Below, in pieces: positions 32,879 to 41,126 of a stretch of 64,000 nt of DNA (positions within the stretch are counted from its first letter, which is position 1; each line of letters starts with the position of its first letter). Source of the DNA: Streptomyces sp. GSL17-111 (GTDB lineage Bacteria > Actinomycetota > Actinomycetes > Streptomycetales > Streptomycetaceae); assembly GCF_037911585.1 (NCBI RefSeq), contig NZ_JBAJNS010000001.1, positions 5,429,001 to 5,493,000 on the forward strand, given 5' to 3'. Position numbers and translations under genes: made by a program. The notes beneath the pieces were generated by a model. The model was not told the DNA's origin. It made no database searches and saw nothing but the letters and a program-made list of their open reading frames with translations.

Positions 32879-34312
32879 GTGAGCAACGAGCCCCCCGTGA
32901 GCACCGAGCCCGCCGAGAGCACCGAGACGCCAGGAACACCCGACGTCCACGAGCTCCGGGTGACCGATCCGGCCACCGAGGAGCTGATCGCCACCGTGCC
33001 GGGCACTCCGCCCGCCGAGGTGGACGCCGCCGTCCGCCGGGCGGCCACCGCCCAGCCCCGCTGGGCGGCCCTCCCGCCGGGCGACCGGGCCCGCCGGCTG
33101 CGGCGGTTCGCCGACGCCGTCGACGCGCACCGGGAGGAGCTGGCCCGGCTGGAGGTCGCCGAGGCGGGCCACCCGATCGGCAACGCCCGCTGGGAGGCGG
33201 GCAACGTGCGCGACCTGCTGGAGTACGCGGCCGGCGGGGTGGAACGCCTGACGGGGCGGCAGATCCCCGTGCCCGGAGGAGTGAACCTCACCTTCTGCGA
33301 GCCGCTGGGGACCGTCGCCGTCATCGCTCCCTGGAACTTCCCCATGCCCGTCGCCGCGTGGAGCACCGCCCCCGCTCTCGCCGCGGGGAACGCCGTCCTG
33401 CTCAAGCCGGCCGAGACGACCCCGCTCACCGCGCTGCGGCTGGCCGAGCTCGCCCTGGCGGCGGGGCTGCCCCAGGGCCTCTTCCAGGTGCTGCCCGGCG
33501 CGGGCGCCGTCACCGGGCGTGCCCTCGTCGACCACCCCGGCGTCGCGAAGGTCGCCTTCACCGGATCGACGGCCGTCGGCAAGGAGGTGATGAGCCGCTG
33601 CGCCGCGCACGTCAAGCGGGTCACCCTGGAGCTGGGCGGCAAGAGCCCGAACATCGTCTTCGCCGACGCCGACCTGGAACGGGCCGCGGCCGCCGCGCCC
33701 GCGTCGTTCCTCGACAACACCGGCCAGGACTGCTGCGCGCGCAGCCGCATCCTGGTCCAGCGGGAGGTCTACGACCGCTTCCTGGCTCTGCTGGAACCCG
33801 CCGTGCACGCCTTCACCTGCGGCGACCCCAGCGATCCGGGCACCGCCATGGGGCCGCTCGTCTCCGCCGCCCAGCGCGACCGCGTCCGCTCCTTCGTCAC
33901 CGAGGACGCCCCGGCCGCCATCCGTGGCACCGCGCCGCAGGGCAAGGGCTACTGGTACCCGGCCACCGTCCTGGAAGGCCGCCCCGGGGACCGCGTCGCC
34001 GTGGAGGAGATCTTCGGACCCGTCGCCGTCGTGCTCCCCTTCACCGACGAGGCCGACGCCGTCCGGCAGGCGAACGCCACCCCCTACGGGCTGGCCGGGT
34101 CGGTGTGGACGCGCGACGGCGCACGCGCCCTGCGTACGGCCCGGGCCGTCGGCGCGGGCAACCTCTCCGTCAACTCGCACGCCGCCGTGCGGTACTGGAC
34201 GCCCTTCGGCGGCTTCAAGCAGTCCGGACTCGGCCGAGAGCTGGGGCCCGGCGCACTGTCCGCGTTCACCGAGACGAAGAACGTCTTCATCAGCACCGAG
34301 GAGCAGCAGTGA
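32879..34312 (+). CDS. Aldehyde dehydrogenase
   Basis: A 477-residue NAD(P)-dependent aldehyde dehydrogenase. The catalytic cysteine lies in NTGQDCCARSR, the general-base glutamate in TLELGGKSPN, and IAPWNFPMPVA and AFTGSTAVGK form the coenzyme site. The acidic N-terminal 30 residues look disordered. The GTG at 32879 has GAGGTG upstream. It is the second gene after glnA4 and probably oxidises the gamma-glutamyl-aldehyde made from the amine. The stop overlaps the start of the SDR gene by four bases, so translation is likely coupled. Confidence 0.93.
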   Translation: MSNEPPVSTEPAESTETPGTPDVHELRVTDPATEELIATVPGTPPAEVDAAVRRAATAQPRWAALPPGDRARRLRRFADAVDAHREELARLEVAEAGHPIGNARWEAGNVRDLLEYAAGGVERLTGRQIPVPGGVNLTFCEPLGTVAVIAPWNFPMPVAAWSTAPALAAGNAVLLKPAETTPLTALRLAELALAAGLPQGLFQVLPGAGAVTGRALVDHPGVAKVAFTGSTAVGKEVMSRCAAHVKRVTLELGGKSPNIVFADADLERAAAAAPASFLDNTGQDCCARSRILVQREVYDRFLALLEPAVHAFTCGDPSDPGTAMGPLVSAAQRDRVRSFVTEDAPAAIRGTAPQGKGYWYPATVLEGRPGDRVAVEEIFGPVAVVLPFTDEADAVRQANATPYGLAGSVWTRDGARALRTARAVGAGNLSVNSHAAVRYWTPFGGFKQSGLGRELGPGALSAFTETKNVFISTEEQQ

Positions 34313-35115
34313 CCGGAACCGAAGCGGACGCGCGGCACGGCGGAGCGGTGTGCCGGAGGCTGGTCGGCCGGACGGCCGTCGTCACCGGGGCCGGCAGCGG
34401 CATCGGGCTGGCGACCGCGCGGCGGCTGGCCTCCGAGGGCGCCCACGTGGTCTGCGCCGACGTCGACGCCGAGCGGGGCGAGGCCGCCGCCGAGGAGACC
34501 GGCGGCCTGTTCGTGGCCGCCGACGTGACCGATCCGGCGCAGGTCGAGGCGCTGTTCGCGAGGACGCACGACACCTACGGGTCCGTCGACGTCGCCTTCA
34601 ACAACGCCGGCATCTCCCCACCGGACGACGACTCCATCCTCACCACCGACCTCGACGCCTGGCGCCGCGTACAGGACGTCAACCTCACCTCCGTCTACCT
34701 GTGCTGCAAGCACGTCATCCCGTACATGCGGCGCCAGGGGCGCGGCTCGATCATCAACACCGCCTCCTTCGTCGCCAAGATGGGCGCCGCCACCTCGCAG
34801 ATCAGCTACACCGCCTCCAAGGGCGGGGTGCTCGCGATGTCCCGGGAGCTGGGCGTGCAGTTCGCCCGCGACGGCGTCCGCGTCAACGCGCTGTGCCCCG
34901 GCCCCGTCAACACGCCGCTGCTGACCGAGCTGTTCGCCAAGGACCCGGAACGGGCCCGGCGCCGCCTGGTGCACATCCCGCTCGGCCGCTTCGCCGAGCC
35001 GGAGGAGATCGCCGCGGCCGTGGCGTTCCTCGCCAGCGACGACGCCTCGTTCGTGAACGCGGCCGAGTTCCTCGTCGACGGCGGTATCGCGGGGGCCTAC
35101 GTCACCCCGCTGTAG
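34309..35115 (+). CDS. Short-chain dehydrogenase/reductase
   Basis: A 268-residue SDR oxidoreductase. The coenzyme motif is VVTGAGSGIGLA, followed by VCADVDAERGE (Asp favours NAD(H)), FNNAGISPP, the catalytic serine in INTASFVAKMG and YTASKGG (Tyr-x-x-x-Lys). The GTG at 34309 overlaps the aldehyde dehydrogenase stop (GTGA). As the third gene of the glnA4 operon it may oxidise the gamma-glutamylated alcohol to the aldehyde before the dehydrogenase acts; this is inferred from position. A small hairpin at 35170-35191 may end the operon. Confidence 0.92.
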   Translation: MTGTEADARHGGAVCRRLVGRTAVVTGAGSGIGLATARRLASEGAHVVCADVDAERGEAAAEETGGLFVAADVTDPAQVEALFARTHDTYGSVDVAFNNAGISPPDDDSILTTDLDAWRRVQDVNLTSVYLCCKHVIPYMRRQGRGSIINTASFVAKMGAATSQISYTASKGGVLAMSRELGVQFARDGVRVNALCPGPVNTPLLTELFAKDPERARRRLVHIPLGRFAEPEEIAAAVAFLASDDASFVNAAEFLVDGGIAGAYVTPL

Positions 35116-35169
35116 TCCGCGTCGGACCGCACCACTCCGCACCGGCGCCGTCGGCCGCCCCCGCCGCAC

Positions 35170-35191
35170 GGGACCGTACCCCATCGGTCCC
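35170..35191 (+). terminator. Hairpin after the SDR gene
   Basis: A 7-bp stem (GGGACCG at 35170-35176, complement at 35185-35191) with an 8-nt loop, 54 nt after the operon's last stop. It is weak by comparison with the others. Confidence 0.35.
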
Positions 35192-35298
35192 GGCGCGGGG
35201 CGGTCGTCGTGCGTTTGTGCGCAACTTCTCCGGCACGCCCGCGCCGAGCGGCAGGCTGCGGTCCGTATCCGGGGGGCCGTGCGACCGTAGGAGGAACG

Positions 35299-36030
35299 AT
35301 GCGACCCAACCGACGTGCGGTGACCGGGCCCGTACCGACCCGGCTCGGGCTGGTCACCATCGCCGCAGTCATCCTGATCGCCGTCGCCGCGATCCTGGTC
35401 GCGCTGCAGGGCGGCAGCAGCCAGGCCGACGTCACCGGCGCCTCCGGCGCCGAGCCGGTGCCCGTCCCGGCCGGTGGCGGACCGCACGCGGACGGCGGTA
35501 CCCACCAGGACGCGGGCGGCGAGGACGGCGCGGTGCCCGAGGGCGGCGACATCGGCACGGTCACCGAGGTCGACCGGGAGTTCCTCGTCGCCGTCCGGCA
35601 GGCGGGGCTGTGGGAGATCCCGGCCGGCCGGCTCGCCCAGACCAACGCCTCCAGCGAGGCCGTCAAACGGGCGGGCCTGCACCTGATGGACGGCCACGCC
35701 CAGCTGGACCAGCTCGTGCGGGAGGACGCCAAGCTCCTCGGCGTCGAGATCCCCAACGAGGCCACCGCCGAACAGCGGCAGTGGGTCGAGCAGTTGCGCA
35801 ACGCGGAGGGGGCCGAGTTCGACAAGCTGTTCGCCAACGTCCTGCGCGCCTCCCACGGCAAGATCTTCGCCACCATCGGCAAGGTCCGGGGCGCCACGCA
35901 GAACGACCTCATCCGCCGTCACGCGCGGCAGGCCAACCAGACGGTCCTGGACCACCTGGAGGTCCTGGAGGACACCGGACTCGTGGACGCCGCGACCTTC
36001 GAGGAGGTCGAGAAGGCCGTCTCCGGCTGA
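35299..36030 (+). CDS. DUF4142 family membrane-anchored/secreted protein
   Basis: A 243-residue protein with an N-terminal membrane segment (LVTIAAVILIAVAAILVAL) and a Gly/Asp/Pro-rich linker to about residue 90. A ferritin-like helical DUF4142 domain follows (TEVDREFLVAVRQAGLWEIPAGRLAQ, later KRAGLHLMDGHAQLDQLV). In other bacteria DUF4142 proteins are exported stress-related proteins of unknown biochemical role. The ATG at 35299 has GGAGGAAC upstream. It lies between the glnA4 operon and the mycosin unit, apparently a single gene. Confidence 0.85.
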   Translation: MRPNRRAVTGPVPTRLGLVTIAAVILIAVAAILVALQGGSSQADVTGASGAEPVPVPAGGGPHADGGTHQDAGGEDGAVPEGGDIGTVTEVDREFLVAVRQAGLWEIPAGRLAQTNASSEAVKRAGLHLMDGHAQLDQLVREDAKLLGVEIPNEATAEQRQWVEQLRNAEGAEFDKLFANVLRASHGKIFATIGKVRGATQNDLIRRHARQANQTVLDHLEVLEDTGLVDAATFEEVEKAVSG

Positions 36031-36209
36031 CCGGTGCGCGAACCGCCCGGCCGGAAGCCGCCGGTGCCGGTGGGAGCGGGTTGCCGCACCCACGGGCACG
36101 CACCGTAGAGTGACGCACACACCATGACCGACGGGTCCGCGGCCGGCCGCCGCGGGCCGAACGGCCGACCCGCTCACCGGGACGGCACGCGACGCGCGAG
36201 GGGGTGCCG

Positions 36210-37277
36210 GTGAGCACTGAGGCGGATCCGGCGAGCGCATCCCCGCCCCCGCCCCAGCGGCCCGCCGGCTCCCCGCGCCCGGACACGCCCCCCGCCTCCC
36301 CGGCCCCGCGCGCGCGGCGTGCCGCCCTCCCGGTCCAGCCCGGCCCGCCGCCACCGGAGCGGCTGCCCGCCCTTCCGGGGCGCGCCCCCGGGCCCGACGC
36401 GCCCGCGCCCCCCACGGCCGCCCCGGCACCGTGGCCGCTGGACGGGCCGGAGGCGCCGCCCCCCACGGCCCCCACGGCCCCCGCGCCGCCCGGGCCCCCG
36501 GAACCCGCGCGCCGCAGGCGGTCCCGCACCGTGGCCGCCGCCCTGTGCCTCGTCCTGGGAGTGGGACTCCTCGGCGGCGGGATCGCGGGCGCGTGGCTGC
36601 GGGGCGGTCCGAGCGGCGTGCCGAGCACCGAGGAGACGTTCCGGGCCTCCCGCGACCTGTGGCGCGAGGTGCCCGTCGACACCCTCTTCCCGCCCGAGCT
36701 GACCGGGGAGAACGCCGGTCCGGGCGGCGCCGACCGCCGGTGGATACGCGCCGCCGTCGCCCCCGACTCCGGCTGCGCGCAGGCCTTCGACGAACTGCTG
36801 GCCAAGGCGCTCGCGCCCGTCGGCTGTCTGCGCCTCCTGCGCGCCACCTATGTCGACGAGACGTCCTCCACCCTCACCACCGTCGGCGTCGTCTTCACCA
36901 AGGCCGACCCCCCGGCCATGCGGGAGCTGCGGGAGCGGTTCACCGACCGGGACGGCGAGCACCTGGAGAGCCGCACGGACCTCATGCCCCGCCCCTACGC
37001 GGAACGCGGCACGGACACCGCCGGTTTCGGCGACGCCCAGCGGGCCAGCTGGACCGTCCGCGTCGGCACCTCGCTCCCGGTGGTCGTCTACACCGTCTCC
37101 GGCTTCGCCGACGGCCGTACCGTCAGCGATCCGCAGCCCGCCGGGCGCGCGGTCCGGGACGGGGAGACGAGCGCCGCCGCCCAGGCCGGGCTCGGTCACG
37201 CGTCCCGGGGCATCGCGGACCTCGTCGAGGACACCCTGAGCGACGCCGCGGCCGACGCGGTGCGGGAGGACCGGTGA
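36210..37277 (+). CDS. Proline-rich single-pass membrane protein, partner of mycosin gene
   Basis: A 355-residue protein. A very proline-rich cytosolic stretch covers about residues 1-105, then RRRRSRT and one membrane helix (VAAALCLVLGVGLLGGGIAGAWL). The extracytoplasmic domain of about 215 residues includes two cysteines (DSGCAQAFDELL, PVGCLRLLRA) and no recognised enzyme motif. The GTG at 36210 has GAGGGGG 5 nt upstream; a GTG at 36204 overlaps it. The stop overlaps the start of the mycosin gene in GTGA, so the two proteins are likely made in equal amounts and may interact. I do not recognise the family. Confidence 0.78.
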   Translation: MSTEADPASASPPPPQRPAGSPRPDTPPASPAPRARRAALPVQPGPPPPERLPALPGRAPGPDAPAPPTAAPAPWPLDGPEAPPPTAPTAPAPPGPPEPARRRRSRTVAAALCLVLGVGLLGGGIAGAWLRGGPSGVPSTEETFRASRDLWREVPVDTLFPPELTGENAGPGGADRRWIRAAVAPDSGCAQAFDELLAKALAPVGCLRLLRATYVDETSSTLTTVGVVFTKADPPAMRELRERFTDRDGEHLESRTDLMPRPYAERGTDTAGFGDAQRASWTVRVGTSLPVVVYTVSGFADGRTVSDPQPAGRAVRDGETSAAAQAGLGHASRGIADLVEDTLSDAAADAVREDR

Positions 37278-38479
37278 ACCGCGCGCGCGGCACCGGCCGC
37301 GCCCTGCCCGGCGGCCCTCTCCTGCTCCTCGCCCTCACCCTCCCCCTCCTCGTGGTGTGCTCGCTCCTGACGGCCCCGGCGGCGCACGCGGACACCATCC
37401 GTGAACGCCAGTGGCCGCTGGACGCGATCGGCGCCCGCCAGGCGTGGGAGACGACCAGGGGCGCGGGCGTCACCGTCGCCGTCCTGGACACCGGGGTCGA
37501 CGCCGGTCATCCGGATCTGGCGGGGGCGGTCGTCGAGGGCAGGGACATGGTGGGCCTCGGGGCCGAGCCCGGCGACGAGGCGTGGGCCCGGCACGGCACC
37601 GCGATGGCGGGCATCATCGCCGGACGCGGCCACGGGCCGGACCGTGCGGACGGTGTCCTCGGCGTGGCCCCGGAGGCCACGATCCTGCCCGTGCGGGTGC
37701 TCCTGGAGGAGACCGATCCGGCGCGCGAGGAGGCCCGGGACGCCGAGGGCGGCGGCGCGCTCGCCGAGGGCATCCGCTGGGCCGTCGACCAGGGCGCCGA
37801 CGTCATCAACCTCTCCCTCGGCGACGACAGCGCCTCCGCCCACCCGGACCCGGAGGAGGACGCCGCCGTCCGGTACGCGCTGCGCCGGGGCGCCGTCGTG
37901 GTGGCCTCGGCGGGCAACGGCGGCGAGGACGGCGACCCGGTCTCCTACCCGGCGGCCTATCCCGGCGTGATCGCCGTCACCGCCGTGGACCGCTACGGGG
38001 AGCGGGCTCCCTTCTCCACCAGCCGTTGGTACGCCACCGTGGCCGCGCCGGGCAAGGACGTGGTGATAGCGGACCCCGACCGGCGCTACTACCGGGGCTG
38101 GGGCACCAGCGCCGCCGCCGCCGTCGTCTCCGGCACGGTCGCCCTCGTCCGCTCCGCCCATCCGGAGCTGAGCCCGGCGCAGATCAAACGGCTCCTCGCC
38201 GACACCGCCGGGGCCACCCCGGCGGGCGGGCGCAGCGACGCGCTCGGCACCGGCGTGGTCGACGCGGCCGCCGCCGTCGAGGTCGCGGCGACGCTGGAGC
38301 TCGGCCCCCGCAACCCCCGGGCCCGGGAACACGCGGCCGAGTACTTCGGCCCCGGCCCGGCGCCCGGGTCCGGCGGCGCGCCCGGCTGGCCCGCCGTCGC
38401 CGCCTGCGTGGCCGGCGTCGTCCTGGTCGGTGCGGCCGTGGGCCTCCACACGGGCGGACGCCCGCGCCGCAGGCCGTGA
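37274..38479 (+). CDS. Mycosin-like S8 serine protease (type VII secretion-associated)
   Basis: A 401-residue membrane-anchored subtilase. The signal peptide ends AAHA at about residue 39. The catalytic triad is D72 (VAVLDTGVD), H107 (WARHGTAMAG) and S279 (GWGTSAAAAVVSG), with oxyanion N215 in ASAGNGG. A C-terminal helix (AVAACVAGVVLVGAAVGL) anchors it, followed by basic RPRRRP. This is the layout of mycosins (MycP), the proteases of type VII/ESX secretion, but no EccB, EccC, EccD or EsxA-like gene is present in the window. The GTG overlaps the upstream stop. The sseB-like gene follows by 23 nt. Confidence 0.9.
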   Translation: MNRARGTGRALPGGPLLLLALTLPLLVVCSLLTAPAAHADTIRERQWPLDAIGARQAWETTRGAGVTVAVLDTGVDAGHPDLAGAVVEGRDMVGLGAEPGDEAWARHGTAMAGIIAGRGHGPDRADGVLGVAPEATILPVRVLLEETDPAREEARDAEGGGALAEGIRWAVDQGADVINLSLGDDSASAHPDPEEDAAVRYALRRGAVVVASAGNGGEDGDPVSYPAAYPGVIAVTAVDRYGERAPFSTSRWYATVAAPGKDVVIADPDRRYYRGWGTSAAAAVVSGTVALVRSAHPELSPAQIKRLLADTAGATPAGGRSDALGTGVVDAAAAVEVAATLELGPRNPRAREHAAEYFGPGPAPGSGGAPGWPAVAACVAGVVLVGAAVGLHTGGRPRRRP

Positions 38480-38490
38480 CGCGCGGGGGC

Positions 38491-38496
38491 TACCCT
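38491..38496 (+). promoter_or_regulatory. Leaderless -10 box for the SseB-like gene
   Basis: TACCCT lies 6 nt before the GTG start at 38503, with no ribosome-binding site between. Confidence 0.4.
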
Positions 38497-38502
38497 CGTC
38501 GG

Positions 38503-39252
38503 GTGGCGCTCAAGAACATCCCCGATCCCGGCTTCGCGGACGACGACGGCTCGGCCGACCCTGCGCTCGCCGAGGCACTGACCGCCTGGTCCGAGGACCG
38601 GGGCGCCGAGCCGCGCGTCCTCGCCGCCCTGGCCCGGGCGCGGCTGCTCGTCCCGGTGGTCGCCCTGCTCGGCGAGGTGGAGACGGGCCCCGACGGGCTG
38701 CGCCGCGACAAGACCAGCGACATGGCGGTCCCCACGCTCACGGCCCCCGGCGGCCGCAAGGCGCTTCCGGTGTTCACCTCCACGCGGTCGCTCGCACGCT
38801 GGCGGGAGGACGCCCGTCCGGTCGCCGTCGGCCTGGGGCGGGCCCTTCAGGCGGCCGCGCACGAGCGGGCCGACACCCTGGTCCTCGACCTCGCCGGGCC
38901 GGTGACCTACCAACTCACCGGGGCCGCGCTGCGGGCCGTGGCCGCCGGACGGGCCGACGACGCCGGTCCGCTCGCCGACCCCGCCGTGACGCACGCGGTG
39001 CGGGCGGTCGTCGCGGCCGATCCCGGCGTGGCCGGCGCGCACCTGGCCCCCGGCGGCCGGGCCGACGGCACCCTGGCGCTGGAGCTGGCCCCCGGTGCGC
39101 AGGCGCGGGAGACGGCCTCCCGCGTCGCCGGCGCCCTGGCGGCCGACGCGGTGCTGCGCGAGCACCTCGTCCGGGGCCTGGAGCTGGCCCTCCTGCCACC
39201 GGGGACGGAGCTGCCGGGGACGCCGCTGTTCAGCCGTACACCGGGCCGGTGA
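38503..39252 (+). CDS. SseB-family protein
   Basis: A 249-residue cytosolic protein with the SseB N-terminal domain pattern: RLLVPVVALLGE, SDMAVPTLTAPGGRKALPVFTSTRSLARW, DTLVLDLAGPVTYQL. The C-terminal half is Ala/Gly-rich and less conserved. Streptomyces genomes carry this gene beside DUF1844 and infC. Enzymatic function is not known. GTG at 38503 follows a TACCCT box by 6 nt (leaderless pattern). The end overlaps the convergent DUF1844 gene by 23 bp. Confidence 0.8.
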   Translation: MALKNIPDPGFADDDGSADPALAEALTAWSEDRGAEPRVLAALARARLLVPVVALLGEVETGPDGLRRDKTSDMAVPTLTAPGGRKALPVFTSTRSLARWREDARPVAVGLGRALQAAAHERADTLVLDLAGPVTYQLTGAALRAVAAGRADDAGPLADPAVTHAVRAVVAADPGVAGAHLAPGGRADGTLALELAPGAQARETASRVAGALAADAVLREHLVRGLELALLPPGTELPGTPLFSRTPGR

Positions 39253-39643
39253 ACTTCTCGCCGGGCCCCTGACCGGGCTCGTCCGGCACGACGGACGCCT
39301 CGCGGAAGGCCAGCTGGAGGGACTTCAGACCGTCCCGCAGCGGCGCCGCGTGGTAGGAGCCGATCTCGGTGGCGCTCGCCGTCACCAGTCCGGCCAGCGC
39401 CTGGATCAGCTTCCGGGCCTCGTCCAGGTCCTTGTGCTGCTCGCCCTCCTCGGCCAGACCGAGGTTCACGGCCGCCGCACTCATCAGGTGCACCGCGACG
39501 GTGGTGATCACCTCGACGGCCGGGACGTCGGCGATGTCGCGCGTCGCGGCGTCGAAGTCGGGCGCCTGCCCGGCGCCGGGTCCGCCTGCGGTCTCGGCGG
39601 CCACGGTCTCGTCCGGGCCGGGGGAGGGGACGGCGTCGCTCAT
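39230..39643 (-). CDS. DUF1844 domain protein
   Basis: A 137-residue protein with an acidic Gly/Pro-rich N-terminus of about 30 residues and the DUF1844 helical domain (VITTVAVHLMSAAAVNLGLAEE, then DLDEARKLIQALAGLVTA, and LRDGLKSLQLAFREA). The function is unknown. The ATG at 39643 has weak GAAG-type pairing. It converges on the sseB-like gene (23-bp overlap) and is divergent from infC. Confidence 0.8.
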   Translation of the reverse strand: MSDAVPSPGPDETVAAETAGGPGAGQAPDFDAATRDIADVPAVEVITTVAVHLMSAAAVNLGLAEEGEQHKDLDEARKLIQALAGLVTASATEIGSYHAAPLRDGLKSLQLAFREASVVPDEPGQGPGEKFTGPVYG

Positions 39644-40094
39644 CGTCGTTCTTCGCTTTCTCGCAGCCGGAGGGTCGCGGACCAGCCTAGGCCGACCCCG
39701 GCGCCCGCCCCGACCGGGCCCGTCGCGGGACCTTCGGGGTCCCCGTCGCGGTCTCCCGGCGGTCCCTGGCGGGCGGCTCGTGGCCCGGGGGCGGTGGCCC
39801 CGGAGCTCGTGTAACATTGACGACGACCGGTCGGACGTCTGCGCGCCAGCGCGGTTGCCCGGCCCGCAAGTGGAGGCTCCGATCTCCCACCTGTACCGGC
39901 CTCGCGGTCGGCAGGTCAAAGGTCAGGTCGCGCCCCGCGGTGAACGCGGCGGTGCTCCCGGTCTGCGCGGAGCCCCGTCTTGTGTCCCGTCCGGGGCGTT
40001 TCTCACGTCGCGCCCACGACGGGTCGGTCTCACCACACAGAAACGTGACGCGGCTGTCCGCCAGGCAGTTGCGTGGTGCTACCTAGGAGGCCCC
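39644..40094 (+). other. infC upstream region and long leader
   Basis: 451 bases without a gene. The left 170 bases must hold the DUF1844 promoter. TAACAT at 39812-39817 is the best -10 box towards infC and would give a leader of about 270 nt before the start at 40095. The leader contains complementary segments, such as CGTTTC near 40008 and GAAACG near 40042. A structured leader is common for ribosomal operons that regulate themselves, but I do not recognise a named RNA family. Confidence 0.45.
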
Positions 40095-40709
40095 ATCAGC
40101 GCCGAGCCCCGCATCAACGACCGGATTCGCGTCCCCGAGGTGCGACTCGTCGGTCCCAGTGGCGAGCAGGTCGGCATCGTGCCGCTTGCCAAGGCCCTGG
40201 AGCTCGCACAGGAGTACGACCTCGACCTGGTCGAGGTGGCCGCGAACGCACGGCCGCCCGTGTGCAAGCTCATGGACTACGGGAAGTTCAAGTACGAGTC
40301 GGCCATGAAGGCCCGTGAGGCGCGCAAGAACCAGGCGCACACGGTCATCAAGGAGATGAAGCTCCGGCCGAAGATCGATCCGCACGACTACGACACCAAG
40401 AAGGGTCACGTCGTCCGGTTCCTCAAGCAGGGTGACAAGGTCAAGATCACGATCATGTTCCGCGGTCGTGAGCAGTCGCGTCCGGAGCTGGGCTTCCGGT
40501 TGCTGCAGCGCCTCGCGGAGGACGTCCAGGACCTGGGGTTCATCGAGTCGAACCCCAAGCAGGACGGCCGCAACATGATCATGGTGCTTGGTCCGCACAA
40601 GAAGAAGACGGAAGCCATGGCCGAAGCCCGGCAGGCGCAGGCAGCCCGCAAGGAAGCACAGCGAGGTGCCGCTCCCGCCGAGTCCGCCGAGGAGCCGGCC
40701 GAGGCGTGA
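40095..40709 (+). CDS. infC: Translation initiation factor IF-3 (probable ATC start)
   Basis: A 204-residue initiation factor that binds the 30S subunit and rejects wrong start codons. The N-domain begins SAEPRINDRIRVPEVRLVG, the linker is KFKYESAMKAREARKNQ and the C-domain is LRPKIDPHDYDTKKGHVVRFL. The tail is Ala/Glu-rich. No ATG, GTG or TTG lies close to the conserved N-terminus. The strong ribosome site AGGAGG (40085-40090) stands four nucleotides before an ATC at 40095, which I take as the start. E. coli infC uses AUU, enabling autoregulation by IF-3. The operon continues to rpmI and rplT. Confidence 0.9.
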   Translation: MSAEPRINDRIRVPEVRLVGPSGEQVGIVPLAKALELAQEYDLDLVEVAANARPPVCKLMDYGKFKYESAMKAREARKNQAHTVIKEMKLRPKIDPHDYDTKKGHVVRFLKQGDKVKITIMFRGREQSRPELGFRLLQRLAEDVQDLGFIESNPKQDGRNMIMVLGPHKKKTEAMAEARQAQAARKEAQRGAAPAESAEEPAEA

Positions 40710-40758
40710 GCCTCGCCGGGGCCGCCGGGCCCCGGTACGTCCCACCAGAAACAGCTGA

Positions 40759-40802
40759 CGTTCCCGCCTGCCCGCCCCTTCCGGGCGCAGCCGACGGGAA
40801 CG
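40759..40802 (+). other. Hairpin between infC and rpmI
   Basis: CGTTCCCG (40759-40766) pairs perfectly with CGGGAACG (40795-40802), and GCCCG/CGGGC can pair inside. It lies just ahead of the rpmI ribosome-binding site and could be a processing or regulatory element. Confidence 0.35.
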
Positions 40803-40827
40803 CCACCGATGAGGAGAGAACGGCGAC

Positions 40828-41022
40828 ATGCCGAAGAACAAGACGCACAGCGGTGCGAGCAAGCGCTTCAAGATCACCGGCTCCGGCAAGGTGATGCGTC
40901 AGCGCGCCGGTCGCCGCCACCTTCTCGAGCACAAGCCGTCGACGCTGACGCGCCGTCTCGCGGGCAAGACCGAGATGGCTCCGGCCGACGCCAAGAAGAT
41001 CAAGAAGCTTCTCGGCAAGTGA
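40828..41022 (+). CDS. rpmI: 50S ribosomal protein L35
   Basis: A 64-residue basic ribosomal protein of the large subunit. MPKNKTHSGASKRFKITGSGK is the recognisable N-terminus, and RRHLLEHKPSTLTRRLAG, then KKIKKLLGK, complete it. The ATG has GAGGAGAG upstream. Second gene of the infC-rpmI-rplT operon. Confidence 0.98.
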   Translation: MPKNKTHSGASKRFKITGSGKVMRQRAGRRHLLEHKPSTLTRRLAGKTEMAPADAKKIKKLLGK

Positions 41023-41126
41023 GCCGACGGCCCGCCCTCCGGGGCAGGGCCTCGCTCGACGACCGGGACCTCATCGAAGTCCGGGCCGCGCGCACGCAGC
41101 GCGGCCCCGCTACAAGGAGTTAACAC

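Noticed and set aside
32632..34308. Long frame upstream of the SDR start
   Set aside because: It overlaps the aldehyde dehydrogenase in another frame; the SDR begins at the GTG overlapping the dehydrogenase stop.
36240..36520. Proline-rich repeats as a separate repeat element
   Set aside because: They are codons of the disordered N-terminus of the membrane protein rather than an independent DNA repeat.
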